A DNA stretch of 64,000 nucleotides from Xestospongia muta (taxonomy: Eukaryota > Porifera > Demospongiae > Haplosclerida > Petrosiidae), in contig OY848927.1 of the NCBI GenBank assembly GCA_963693285.1, positions 3,412,501-3,476,500 on the forward strand, given 5' to 3'. Every line of letters begins with the position of its first letter. The stretch's first letter is position 1. The translations under genes were made by a program, and so were the position numbers. The notes beneath the pieces were generated by a model. It saw only the letters and a program-made list of their open reading frames with translations. It was not told where the DNA came from and made no database searches. Below, piece after piece: positions 11,481 to 23,265 of this stretch.

Positions 11481-12220
11481 CTAGTGAACAACAACTATAC
11501 TTAACATGAACTATTTTGAATCAAATATTAGTATCTATTGAACCAACATTAGACATCACTGATAATAGTAATAATATCATAATATTATTATAATGTTAAT
11601 AATAAATCTATAGTCATATCATCTACCACTTTTATTATTAATGGACTTGGTGTACTAGCTGGTATAATGGGACATCTGATTTTATTCACATGTTTTATTA
11701 AATCTTCAACAGCACAGTTATAAGATATATTGTATATAATACACGTATGGGAATTTACTATCAAGAAGAGAGCAAAATCACTGTTAGTAGGACAATTTGC
11801 TACTTTGTAGGGACACATGCAAACTGTCTTTGAATTGGTTAAAACATTAGTTTTAACTATTCATGAAATACACTTAATATACATAATAGCTCCATAAGGA
11901 TGACCCTATTGTAATCTATTTAGATAATGTTTGATAGTGCTTAATGAAACATATTCATCCTGCATTTCTATCATAATTATTTTATTAAATATTGTACTAG
12001 TAATGATAATAGTAAAATGCTATAGTAATTGGTAGTAGTACACTCCATGTTTGTCATGTATGTATCAAGTTTATATATCAACAAAAGTATGATAGTTAAC
12101 ATTGGATCTATCAGAGAGAAGTGCTATGTTAGCTCTGATAGTAAGACAATGTCAATACTACTACTAGTTGTCTTCTTATTATGTGTGAGTGAAGTTATTA
12201 GTAACTGTCCACCAGACTCA
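11286..12220 (+). repeat. Segmental duplicate (partner 4674-5600)
   Basis: This block is nearly identical to 4674-5600, from the broken exon 8 through the truncated type 2 membrane exon to the type II leader. The tract is offset by 6612 bases and differs at only a few positions, so the copying was recent. Confidence 0.75.
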
Positions 12221-12221
12221 G
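12149..12221 (+). CDS. Type II leader exon (signal peptide)
   Basis: The exon encodes MSILLLVVFLLCVSEVISNC plus PPDS and ends in phase 1 at a GTAAGTG donor. A ~60 base stub of exon 2 follows from about 12270 and runs into a type I promoter. It could splice to the full exon 2 at 13134 in frame, acting as an alternative first exon for copy D. No transcript evidence is available here. Confidence 0.5.
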
Positions 12222-12461
12222 GTAAGTGAGTTGATGTGTAGTACATCATTTATTGACAATGTTCTAGGTATTTACTTGATGTTCAATGGAAATTGTTATC
12301 CTAATGTCTTACTGACATGTCTTAATACTTACTTAATATGTGTGAATGATAAACATTTATCTAGGTTGATATAGGTCAATGTTTATATTGTGTACTTATA
12401 ACAGTGTAGACTAACTAAGTATACCAGAGAGACGTGTTCTGTTAAGTTACATTGTAAGACA

Positions 12462-12537
12462 ATGTTTGTACTACTACTGGCTACTATCTTCTTGATATGT
12501 GTGAGTGAAGTTATTACTAACTGTCCACCAGACTCAG
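12462..12537 (+). CDS. Additional type I leader exon with truncated exon 2
   Basis: The exon encodes a signal peptide (MFVLLLATIFLICVSE...) and has a GTAAGTG donor. A partial exon 2 runs from 12583 to about 12719 and then ends abruptly at the GGAG position. It is the second of three leaders in a row before copy D (12149, 12462, 13012). Confidence 0.5.
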
Positions 12538-13011
12538 GTAAGTGAGTTGATGTGTAGTACATTATTTATTGACAATGTTCTAGTAATCTACCTGATGTTC
12601 AATGGAGATTGTTATCCTAATAGCTCCTACATTAATCATATTTACATCACACCAGGTATCAGTAACTATATCTCACATCTCCAGTGTGTGTTACCTGATT
12701 CTACTTTGTCTGGAGGAGACACAATTTACTTCACAATTGTTAAAGAACTGTACAACTTGTTGAAGATAAAAGAAATTTGTTTAAATTAACATTGTAGTAT
12801 TGTAGGTGTGTAACATTATCAGTGAAAGTTTATAAGGTTTTAGACTAAGTATATTGTGTCTTAAAAATGAATCAACATTGTGTAAATGGTAAAAATTTAT
12901 CTAGGTTGATGTAGGTGTATATCATCAATGTGATGTTTATATTATGTACTTATAAGAGTATAGACTAAGTATATCAGAGAGAAGTGTTCTGTTAAGTTAC
13001 ATTGTAAGACG

Positions 13012-16000
13012 ATGTCTGTGTTACTACTGGCTATTATCTTCTTGTTATGTGTGAGTGAAGTTATTAGTAACTGTCCACCAGACTCAGGTAAGTGAGTTGA
13101 TGTGTAGTACATCATTTATTGACAATGTTCTAGGTATCTACCTGATGTTCAATGGAAGTTGTTATCCTAATGGCTCCTACATCAATCATATTTACATCAC
13201 AACATCATCATATATCTCACACCTTCAGTGTGTGTTACCTGATTCTACTTTGTCTGGAGGACAGTGGATCTATCCTAATGGACAACCTGTCAACTGTAAC
13301 AGCAACAATAATGGTGATCCTCTTCGCTGTATTGAATCTAATAATCCTGCTAACATCACTGTATATAGACCTGATGGACAGGACTTTTATGAGGTTGCAT
13401 TTAATGAAGATAGTATAAATAATATAGGTGGTAATAAGTTTAAGTGTTGTCTACCCAGTAGTTGTTCTAATCCTACTACCAACATTATCACTGCTCATAT
13501 ATTCAGTAAGTTATATCTCATTGTACTAGAACACACTCTCTTTTGTTTCTGATCTACTATAGAACATGTAGAGATCATAGACTTCAGTGTTGTTGAGTTT
13601 CCTTCTGATATAACAGTTGTTCCACAACAATACACACTTCAATGTGTTCTAAGTGGAATCAAAAGACATTTCAGGTGGTATTATGTATATAACAGTCAGA
13701 GTTCTAGTATCGAATTCAATTGTTTGACACAAAACTTTGGATACAGTTGTAGTAATGAGAGTCAAATTATTCACAGTATTAATAATACAATTGTTCATAA
13801 TCTAACTGTTACTTGGTATGCAGAGAAGATCAATAATGGAATATTTAGTCAGTCAAACAATAATGGTGATCATGTACATAGATGTTATGAAAAAGTTGAT
13901 GAGATTATAAGAAATCGTTATCTTACAGTAACTGGTAAGTACTTTTACTTCTATAGTTATACTGTAAATTAAATTGGTTATTTTAACTGATCCATGCACA
14001 TTTTGGTTGTATGCTTCACTACAAAATACATTGAAAGATATACATGAACTCCACAGTGACAGTTCTGGTCCAGCATTATATTCTGCGAAAAATAAGCAAA
14101 GTCATCATTTTTAAAATTTAGTAGATAAACAGTCAATTCAATAATACATTAATAATAAAAACAACATGAAATCGATTAGAAGAAATCTTTATCTTACAGT
14201 AACTGGTAAATATGTTTTACGATTAGTAAGTAAATAATCAATTCCAATACATTTATAATAAAGTATGATGCATGTATAACCATATATATAAATTGATCAA
14301 ATTAACTAATCATAATTTCAATGATGATGTGATTTGTAATCTTCTCAGCTCCAAGATTTACTCCCTCTCCTCCTACTCTGGTCAACAAGACAACTACCAC
14401 TATCTCTGTCAGTTGGACACCTGTTCCATCTGATGCTGATGGATATGTAGTCAATGTCACTAGTGACACACACACTGTGACACAACAGATAAAGGGAGGT
14501 AGTCAGAATGAGATGACACTGAAAGGACTAATACCAGCAACAACTTATAACATCACAGTCAGAGCCTATCAAGATATACTGGGACCTGCTAGTAATGCAA
14601 TCAGTGTACAGACATTATCATCAGGTATTGTAATGTCAAAAACAAATCACAATATCATTGTTTTCCAGGTATTTCATTAATTAATTGGACACTTGCCTCA
14701 TCCATTATTGAACTTCAAAACACTCAATATCATATTAATTGTATCACAACTACTGTCAATGTTACTACTGATGTTTACTGGTTAGTGAATGGAGTGATGA
14801 AGTACAACTCAATGTATACATTAATTGATTCTGATCTCCTCATATACAACAACACACTACTGGTATATCCTGATCCACTAGGAGTGTCAGTTAATGTTAC
14901 ATGTATAGCAATGTATAAAGGAGTGAACTACAGTGACACTGTCATATTACAAGGTATGTGAAATTTAGTTGTTCATCTTAACTAGGTTTATCCCTTTCTA
15001 GTTCCCAATGGTCCTCCATCTAATGTGATGATATATATTTTAAATAAGACTAGTATCAAAGTCAACTGGACTATGTCATCACAGACTAATGGATATGTCA
15101 TTGTCATTAAGTCTATTGCTGGAGTAAATACCAACAAGATACTATCTACTACAGAAGATGAAGTTCTAATCAATGGACTAACATTGAGTAGATATTATGA
15201 GATTAGTGTGTACTCATATAAAGATCTTCCTTCAATTAATAGTACACAAAGATTGTTAAGGTTTGATGGTGAGTTGATACTTGTATAAACACAATGTGAC
15301 TTTATTTTATTGTCTAGTTCCTACACCAGTAACTAGTCTCTCAGTAAGTGATGTTTCAACCACTACAATTAGAGTGAAGTGGACTAGTCCAAGTAGTGAA
15401 GATGGTAACTATGTAACATATTACAACATTTCCTATAGTCCATCTTGTCCTGAGTTATCATCAGTTAATGTGACATTGGTCTCTGTTACTCCTCATCAGT
15501 TCACTACAACATTCAGTTATATATTAAGAAAATTGTTCAGTGGTATGAACTATCCCATCATAGTGAGACCTGGTAATATACTAGGAGAGTCTAGTCCAGT
15601 AATGATATTATGTGAAACAGATCCAACAGGTAAATATTTCATGTCAAGACAAGGTTACAATTATTGCTATTTACAGTACCTATAGGATCACCCAAGGCAG
15701 TCACTGTTTCACCTGTAAATTTAACATCAAACAAAATCACATGGGAAGAGGTTGATTGTCATCTACATAATGGTAGAATCATTGAGTATATTGTGATCAT
15801 TAGTAACAATAGTATCACATACAACCTCACCAGTAGTGAGAGATATGTCATTGTGAATGTTCTAATATTTGGTAATGTATATAAGGTGAGTGTAGCTGGT
15901 GTGAACTCTATTGGAAGAGGTCCCTTCAGTGTTTCTGTCAAAATACAGATTGGATCTGGTAAGTTCATTGTCAGTCTTTGTGAACAACAATTATACTTTG

Positions 16001-16384
16001 TACTCAGTTCCTGGTCCAGTTGGTACACTATCCAGTTTGGTGTCTACTACATGGTCTGTTATCTCATGGAGTGTACCTAGTTATATTCCTGTAGATTATC
16101 CTATTATCACATATGAGATAGGGTACATTGGTCATCAGTCTAGTAGTAGTTGTTCTCCTAGTCATGAGTTTATTCCAATGATAAAAACTAATACAAGTAG
16201 TAGAAATGTGTATGTTATAAGTGATCTGATAGGTGACACCTGTTATCTGTTTGGTGTACGTGGTTACACTGTTAATGGTTATGGACTATGGACAGTAATT
16301 GGTATTCAAACACTATCTGAATGTGAAGGTCCATGTTATTTTAATTATATGTTTAAGATATTTACTGTGTTTGTATATTGTTAA
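13012..16384 (+). CDS. Copy D: Ig/FN3 receptor ectodomain ending in an LTR
   Basis: Exons 13012-13087, 13134-13505, 13563-13934, 14349-14624, 14669-14953, 15002-15268, 15318-15629, 15677-15958 and 16008 onward are all open, with good splice sites. They give signal peptide, N-terminal domain, Ig, FN3, Ig and four FN3. After exon 9 (TLSECE) the usual donor is a weak GTCCATG. Read through, the frame runs to TAA at 16382, whose bases are the first of the LTR (TGTTAA). The product would be about 872 aa with no membrane segment. No transmembrane or tail exon follows. Intron 3 (13935-14348) is enlarged and holds a second broken exon 3 end near 14170-14208. It may make a secreted form or be a truncated relic. 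Confidence 0.7.
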
Positions 16385-16646
16385 TTAGTTTAATTATAAC
16401 CTATATTTGTTTAATTTGTGCTAATGTCGAGCTCATTAACTAGTTTTCTTTGTGTGTTTGAATGGCTATTTGTTTCATTTTGTTTTTACAATTGTTACTT
16501 GTCTTTGCCTAGTCTTTTGTTGTTTCTTATCTATTTACAACTGTATTATAAGATGTATAGGATATAGAGAGTTGGTTGTGTATTTTTAAGAAAGTCTTTT
16601 TGAACATTTTACTTGGTCTGTTACATTTAGTGGCAGTGGTAGAATT
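16379..16646 (+). mobile_element. LTR of a gag-bearing retrotransposon, degraded PBS
   Basis: The LTR runs from TGTTAATTAG to CTGTTACA (16379-16625), followed by TT and a decayed primer-binding site. It matches 56226-56490 in the same position after exon 9 of copy N, so the insertion predates the duplication that produced both. Confidence 0.6.
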
Positions 16647-16750
16647 GATAATCATTATACCAGAAGGTGACCACAGTTTGATAGTATGACAGTATGTTGA
16701 GATTGAGAAAGCATTATTAAAGGATAATACTTTCAACAAAATGTGAAAAG

Positions 16751-17262
16751 CCTCCACCAAAGCAGGCTAAAACAGCTGTTTTAACATCATTATCTGAAAT
16801 TCTTGAGGAAGTAGGAGCAACTGTGTCTGACTCTAGCAGTTCTTTAGTAGAAGTAGACAAGTACCTGTCAGAGCCCCTTATTCCCTTCCATTAATCTAAT
16901 TCATACACATGGTGGTCTCAAAATCGTATTCGATTTCCTCATCTTTCCAAATTGGCACAACACTATTTATTTGCACCACCCACTTCTGTTGCTTCTGAAC
17001 AACTTTTCTCTCTAGCTGGTGAATTATATGATGACAAAAGAAATCGTCTTGCCCCCGAGAGAGCTGAACAATTGATGTTTATTAAAGCTAATGTGAAACT
17101 AATTGATTACAAATACACTTATTAAACACATATACATTATTTTTTATTTTTAAATCATCTTTTGAATAAATATCGGATCAACTATCGATATTGGAAGATA
17201 TTAAGTAACTATTATCAGTTTTCAAAATATTGGTGAAAAAGGCCTATCAGTGCATCACTACC
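16751..17262 (+). mobile_element. hAT transposase C-terminal (dimerisation) remnant
   Basis: The frame 16751-17125 reads ...YLSEPLIPF, one stop near 16894, then WWSQNRIRFPHLSKLAQHYL, FAPPTSVASEQLFSLAGELY, DDKRNRLAPERAEQLM. This is the hAT dimerisation domain with its typical SVASEQLFS motif. The right end is probably the terminal repeat ...AGTGCATCACTA at about 17262. It belongs to a different hAT family from 20743, has no 5' half, and sits inside the LTR element. Confidence 0.75.
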
Positions 17263-18130
17263 TTTAAGTTGTAAGTCTAAATAATATGTATGATGTAGAA
17301 TGTTATTTATTTCATCTCTAGCTGTACTATGTAGTTATAAATGAAGACTTGCATCAATACAGGACTGGAGGCTGATCTCTGATCTCTCTCTCTCTCTTAC
17401 TTCGGCGCTGGACCCCCCTCCTCTGAAAGAAGATTCAACACCCATATAACATTGAATGTGATTGATTATATTGTCTTAAATATCGAAACAGCATCTAAAT
17501 ATTAAAGAATCAAGCTGAGATGAGAGACCTAATATATAAGGAACATTAATAATGACAACAGGACATATGCATGTTATCTCTTTATTATTTTATTATTTTT
17601 ACTTTATATCTATACTGCTTCATTGCATTAAACATTATTTTTAATAATATAATTATTTGATGAAGTATGTACTTTTACCTGGGATTTATAGGAGTTTGAA
17701 TGTTAAGGTTAAATAATATTAATAATAATGTATTTGTGAGTGGTAATTTACATCTTCTCTACAATGCTATAATGATATTTGTTTACTTGATGAGAAATAT
17801 ACATCAACTTAACTATAGTATAGCAGTAATGGGTCTATGATGGTACATTTACACTATTTTTACAATTGTTTATCAAACATTGAGTTTTGATGGTAAATAT
17901 ACAATGTTATTTACATTTAATTACCAATTGTTTTATTATGTTGGTAAATATCCATCATATTGCCATCACCCACACAACATATGTAGATCTTATATATTTT
18001 CCATCGAAGATTACATCAATAAACCAATAGTGGGAATTTCTGGATGAATTATCCAATAGTAAAAGCATTGTAAAAAAACCAATTGGAAAGAATTGGAAAA
18101 CAACAGTTGGAAATAGGTATCATTTCCCTG
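17263..18130. other. Intergenic, transposon-derived and AT-rich
   Basis: A short CT-rich tract and a slightly GC-richer patch lie at 17380-17430. The remainder is AT-rich with no supported gene. It lies between the hAT remnant and a gag fragment and is probably inserted material. Confidence 0.35.
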
Positions 18131-18310
18131 TGTGCAAGGAGAGATGCAACTCAAGGTGAAATTGGCAGCATATCCAAGATGCTGAAGTTTCTAATAGATG
18201 AAAGACTGAAGCGGGACAAAATGATTGGTAGGGAATGACGTTGTGGGGACGACAAACTAGCAGAGGAACCTCAAAAGCATGTAGAGATGTTTGGTATGCT
18301 GACAAAACTT
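18131..18310 (+). mobile_element. Retrotransposon gag fragment
   Basis: The sequence matches the gag start at 56570-56740 (ATQGE.GSI..MLKFL.DERLK, AEE..KHVEMFGMLTKL) and carries stops. It runs directly into Ig exon 3 at about 18309-18314. Confidence 0.65.
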
Positions 18311-20007
18311 AATAATACAATTGTTTATAATCTAACTGTTACTTGGTATGCAGAGAAGATCAATAGTGGAATATTTAGTCAGTCAAACAATAATGGTGAT
18401 CATGTACATAGATGTTTTGAAAAAGTTGATGAGATTATAAGAAATCGTTATCTTACAGTAACTGGTAGGTACTTTTAACATTTAGTTGATAAACAGTCAA
18501 TTCCCTAATACATTTATGATGCTGACGGATATGTAGTCAATGTCACTAGTGACACACACATTGTAACACAACAGATAAAGGGAGGTAGTCAAAATGAGAT
18601 GACACTGAAAGGACTGATACCAGCAACAACTTATAACATCACAGTCAGAGCCTATCAAGATATACTGGGACCTGCTAGTAATGCAATCAGTGTACAAACA
18701 TTGTCATCAGGTATTGCAATGTCAAAAACAAATCACAATATCAATTTTTTACAGATATTTCATTAATTAATTGGACATTTGTCTCATCCATTACTAAACT
18801 TGAAAACACTCATATCATATTAATTGTATAACAACTACTGTCAATGTTACTACTGATGGTTACTGGTTAGTGAATGGAGTGATGAAGTACAACTCAATGT
18901 ATACATTAATTGATTCTGATCTCCTCATATACAACAACACACTACTGGTATATCCTGATCTACTGGGAGTGTCAGTTAATGTTACCTGTATAGCAATGTA
19001 TAAAGGAGTGAACTACAGTGACACTGTCATATTAGAAGGTATGTGAAATTTGGTTGTGGATCTTAACTAGGTTTACTGGTTTCTAGTTCCCAGTGTCTAA
19101 TGTCATGGCATATATTTTAAATGAGAGTAGTATCAAAGTTAACTGGACTATGTCATCACAGACTAATGGATATGTGATTGTCATTAACACTACTACTGGA
19201 GTAGGTACCAACAAGATATTATCTACTACAGAAGATGAAGTTCTAATCAATGGACTAAAATTGAGTAGATATTATAAGATCAGTGTGTATTCATATAAAG
19301 ATCTTCCTTCAATTAATAGTACACAAAGATTGTTAAAATTTGATGGTGAGTTGATATTTGTATAAACACAATGTGACTTTATTCCATTATCTAGTTCCTA
19401 CACCAGTAACTAATGTAATGGACTAGTCCAAGTAGTCAAGATGGTAACTATGTAACATGCTACAAAATTTCCTATAGTCCATCTTGTCCTGAATTATCAT
19501 CAGTTAATGTGACATTGATCTCTATTACTCCTCATCAGTTCACTACAACATTCAGTTATATGTTAAGAGAATTGTTCAGCAGTATGAACTATATCATCAC
19601 AGTGATAGCTGGTAATATACTTGGAAAGTCTAGTCCAGTGATGATATTAGGTGAAACAGCCCTAATATCAAGTAATTAACATAATAATATGGCTGGTTTA
19701 TGTTATCAATAATTCACAGATCCAGGAGGATCACCTACATCAATTATGGTTTTTCTATAAATAAGACATTAAACAAATTCACACGGGAAGAGGGTGACTG
19801 TCATTTACGTAATGGTAGAATCATTGAGTATATTGTGATCATTAGTAACAATAGTATGACATACAACCTCATCACAACTAAGAGATATCTCAATTTGAAT
19901 GATCTAGTATCAACAGAGATGATGTTGAAATGAAAGTCTGTGAGTATTATGTTCATCATAAGTTGTCTAGACCAACTGAACTGATCTTAGAATATGAGTA
20001 TATCTGA
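18308..20007 (+). pseudogene. Copy E: receptor remnant fused to gag
   Basis: It starts in the middle of exon 3 (to 18463). Next come a 5'-truncated exon 4 (about 18518-18710), exon 5 (frameshifted near 18811), exon 6 (about 19087-19346), exon 7 with an internal deletion near 19410, and exon 8 with a 1-nt frameshift near 19754. Exon 8 breaks into a type 2 tail (EMKVCEYYVHH, ending at TGA 20005-20007). There is no leader and no transmembrane exon. Confidence 0.8.
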
Positions 20008-20742
20008 ACTGATATTAATGTCTATATACAAGTGTATGTGATATAAACACGTAACACACATTACTACAAATACATGTATAAACTTTGATTTTTAATATAA
20101 TTGAGTGAATTGTTTAGTATTAAAATCTTGTTACTGTTATGACAAGGTTGATGGAATATACAAAAATACTGTCTCAATAGATGTCATATAATTATATTGT
20201 AAGGAACAAATAAACAGTTATATTAAATGTACTATAATTATATTAACATGATGTGACTACATGATGAGAGTATATATTAAATTATTACCAAGTACTCTGA
20301 ATACAGGACAATGAATATCTATAGGAACTAACTGATGATAGACACAATTAGTCTATTATAAGAGAAGGTAACACAATAACACTGCTATCTTCACTACAGC
20401 AGCTAGGCAGCATGATAATTTCGCATTAACATACATCTTTATAAAGCAGGTTGCCCTAAAAATAACCTGATCATTGATGTTAGTTAGTCTCTATTGATTC
20501 TTGTAATGATCATAAAATAAGACCTATTATGAAGAAGCCAGCCATGATACACCTATAATTAATGATGGTGGTAGACTCAATTATATCATGATTACAAGTG
20601 TAGACCATAGCAACAGAAAGACAACTATAAGTTTCTCGGTCTCTCTTGTTGTAAACAAAGGATTACATCAATGTTTTGTTCACAAATCTATCATACTTTA
20701 TGTCAAGATGGAGGGTGATCAGTTAATATTATCATTATTCAA
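20008..20742. other. Type 2 3' flank and shared intergenic block
   Basis: The 3' flank (GATATTAATGTCTATATACA...) is also found after copies I, M and O. Then comes the shared block that carries the hAT target. No gene is supported. Confidence 0.45.
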
Positions 20743-22645
20743 CAGGTTTGGGGTCAAACACATTAATATTTGTATTTAGTCATATTTAGATTATTAAAAA
20801 ATAAAGAAAAAACAGTATATCTTCAGTCATAGTGAGTCAGTCTAGTTAAAAACATGGCTAGTAAGGCCATCCCTACTTTGTTTCAACATTTTGAAATTCC
20901 TCCAAATGCTGAAGGTAACTTAAAAGCCAGATGTATTCACTGCAACACCTACTATTCTGGCTCTACTAAAGGAATCAGTAACCTGTTGATTCATCTTAAG
21001 GTAACCTAGACGATTTTTTTATCGATACTTATCTGCTCTTGTTTATTTAGCAAAAACATCTCTCAGCATACAATCAACTTAAAAGCACACCAAAATCTTG
21101 TGCAGCAAATGATGAGTCACAGACAACATTATCATCACTAGTAGTTTCTCCTAAAAGTATAATATACATGACAAACGTCAAACTGATATCACTGCTGCTC
21201 TTGTTAACTTTATTGCTGGAGATTTGCTTCATCTCTCTGCGGTAGAGAGTGTACAATCCTGTGATTTTGTACAAGTAGTTGATCCTCAATAGTCTACCAG
21301 GTTCCAAACAGGAAACATCTAAGTACAAGCTACTACCTGAGAAATCTGCTAAACTGAAGCACAACATAGTAACAATTCTTCAGATGACTCCTGTAGTTTG
21401 TGTAACAGCTGATCTATGGTCAAACAGACATCTTTGAAGTTACTTTGGGATCACCGCACATTTGATAGTTAATTGGATATTGAAATCAGTAATGCTATCC
21501 TGTTCCCACTTTCACGGATCATATACAGCAGAGTCTATAGGTGAATAATTCAAGAAACAATGGACTCATTCCAATATCATCAAAAGTGTCAAGTATAATT
21601 ATCACTGATAGTGCAGCAAATATGATCAAGGCATTCTCTCTCCCAGGATTTGAAAGGTTAGGAAATGAGGAGTGTGAAGATAATGATCATAGTGATGGTG
21701 ATGAAGATGATGATATGCAGCCAATTGAAAATGAGGATGTCTATAATGAGCTTGTTGAAATAAGTACCCAATTTGTTGTTTGCCCACACAATTAAGCTGG
21801 TAATTAAAGATGGATTCAAGCAGGCTGGCATAATAAATAAAGTACTAAGCAAAGTTTCCACAATAGTATCACATGTACACAAGTCAATACATGCCTCAGA
21901 AATTTTGGAATCAGAGAAACGTCTTCAAAATGCTACAGTAACTCATTGGAATTCTGAACTGAATATGGTACAGTCAATCTTAAAAGTTCCTGAAGAAAAA
22001 TTAAACTCTTTGGACACTCATCACCTCACTGTTTATGATTGTAAGACTTTAAAAGATCTCATTGAAATTCTTACTCCTTTTGAATCAGCCACACAGTGCT
22101 TACAAGGAGAAAAGGTTAAAAAATACTTTAATCTTTCTCAAACTCACTCATCAAGGTTTGTGTCAGCATTTAAAGATTCTGTAAACAGAAGACTTTTACT
22201 GTATGAGGAACAAGATGCTTTTCTTTTAGCTTCAGCATTGGACCCATGGCTCAAGCTTAAGTGGTGTATGAACACTGAATATAGTACTATTAAAAGCAAG
22301 CTGACAAGCAAAGTGAAGCTGATTGCTAAGCAAGATACTCCAGTACTTATTAATCTTGATCCTCAGCCAACCACAGAGTCCACTACCACTAGTACTAAAA
22401 GCTTTTTTGACACATAGGTCATAGGTCATAGTACAACCACAACCAACTGATCTTCTGAGTCAGTTGAATCTTTGATAGAAGAATATTTGTCAATGCCATG
22501 CTTACAACAAAATGAAGACCCTCTTTTATTCTGGAAGTTGAATGAGAAAAATTTGAGGCTATTATATTTGTATTTGTATTTCCATCATTACCAAGTATTT
22601 GTACTTGTATTTAAATACTTGATATTGTATTTGACCCGAAGCCTG
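20743..22645 (+). mobile_element. hAT DNA transposon, long copy
   Basis: The left end is CAGGTTTGGGGTCAAACACA. The right end is its imperfect inverted counterpart (...TTTGACCCGAAGCCTG). The left target octamer is TTATTCAA (20735-20742); the right copy is lost with a small deletion. Compared with 59835-60873 this copy keeps the 5' transposase part. Confidence 0.85.
20854..22560 (+). pseudogene. hAT transposase pseudogene (BED finger)
   Basis: The frame starts at 20854 with MASKAIPTLFQHFE and a BED-type finger (CIHCNTYYSGSTKGISNLLIHLK core, C-x2-C...H), then a ~50 base intron (21001-21050). The middle part has several frameshifts and stops (about 21160-21600). A long open stretch 21773-22417 includes ALDPWLKLKWC, typical of the hAT catalytic region. 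It ends in EEYLSMP...EDPLLFWKLNEK, the start of the dimerisation domain, and breaks off before the SxSxEQ-type motif. It cannot encode an active enzyme. Confidence 0.8.
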
Positions 22646-22689
22646 TTATCCTTATACCATATTTGCAATCAATATTTACGTTAGCTATG

Positions 22690-22910
22690 TACCACACCAT
22701 ACTTTAAACTAACAATTTCACTCTGTACATATCATAGATAACATAATTATATAATGTGGTTGCTCTATTTACTAAAGTAGTGGGAATCAACATTATTTTA
22801 ATTAAAACACTTAAATTAACACATTGATCATTACTATACCTATAATAGTAAACAGATACTTCTAGGTTTGGTTGACCATAATAACATCCATTATGTAATT
22901 ATTTACTGCT
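22690..22910 (-). pseudogene. Antisense Ig-like exon fragment, second copy
   Basis: The minus strand reads GCYYGQPNLEVSVYYYRYSN and IPTTLVNRATTLYN, as at 9300-9505. It is isolated next to a tRNA-like repeat. Confidence 0.5.
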
Positions 22911-22917
22911 TTCACAG

Positions 22918-22990
22918 ACTCCAATAGCTCAAGTGATAGAGTATCTGACTAGTGTTAAAAAGGTGTTTGGTTCATAACCCAGCAGGACCA
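22918..22990 (+). repeat. tRNA-like repeat, copy 2
   Basis: An A box (TAGCTCAAGTGATAGAG) and a B box (GGTTCATAACCC) lie at the spacing of a tRNA. The stems are more decayed than in copy 1. Confidence 0.55.
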
Positions 22991-23103
22991 AGACCTTTTC
23001 TGGTTTTTCCTCCTTTATGTCAATTTTGTTATAGATCTAAATCTACAGAATAATGTTATGTATTATTTTAATTGAATATCTCTAATATAATATAATGTGT
23101 ATA

Positions 23104-23265
23104 GTACTGATGTGTCTTAATAATGAATTAACATTGTGTGAATGATAAACATTTATCTAGGTTGATGTAGGTGTATATCATCAATGTAATGTTTATGTTG
23201 TGTTTATAACAGTGTAGACTAAGTATATCAGAGAGAAGTGTTCAGTTAAGTTACATTGTAAGACA
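23104..23265 (+). promoter_or_regulatory. Type I promoter/5' UTR block of copy F
   Basis: The conserved upstream block (GTGAATGATAAACATTTATC..., TATCAGAGAGAAGTGTTC) ends at the ATG of the only complete intact copy. The promoter role is inferred from its repeated position. Confidence 0.45.
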
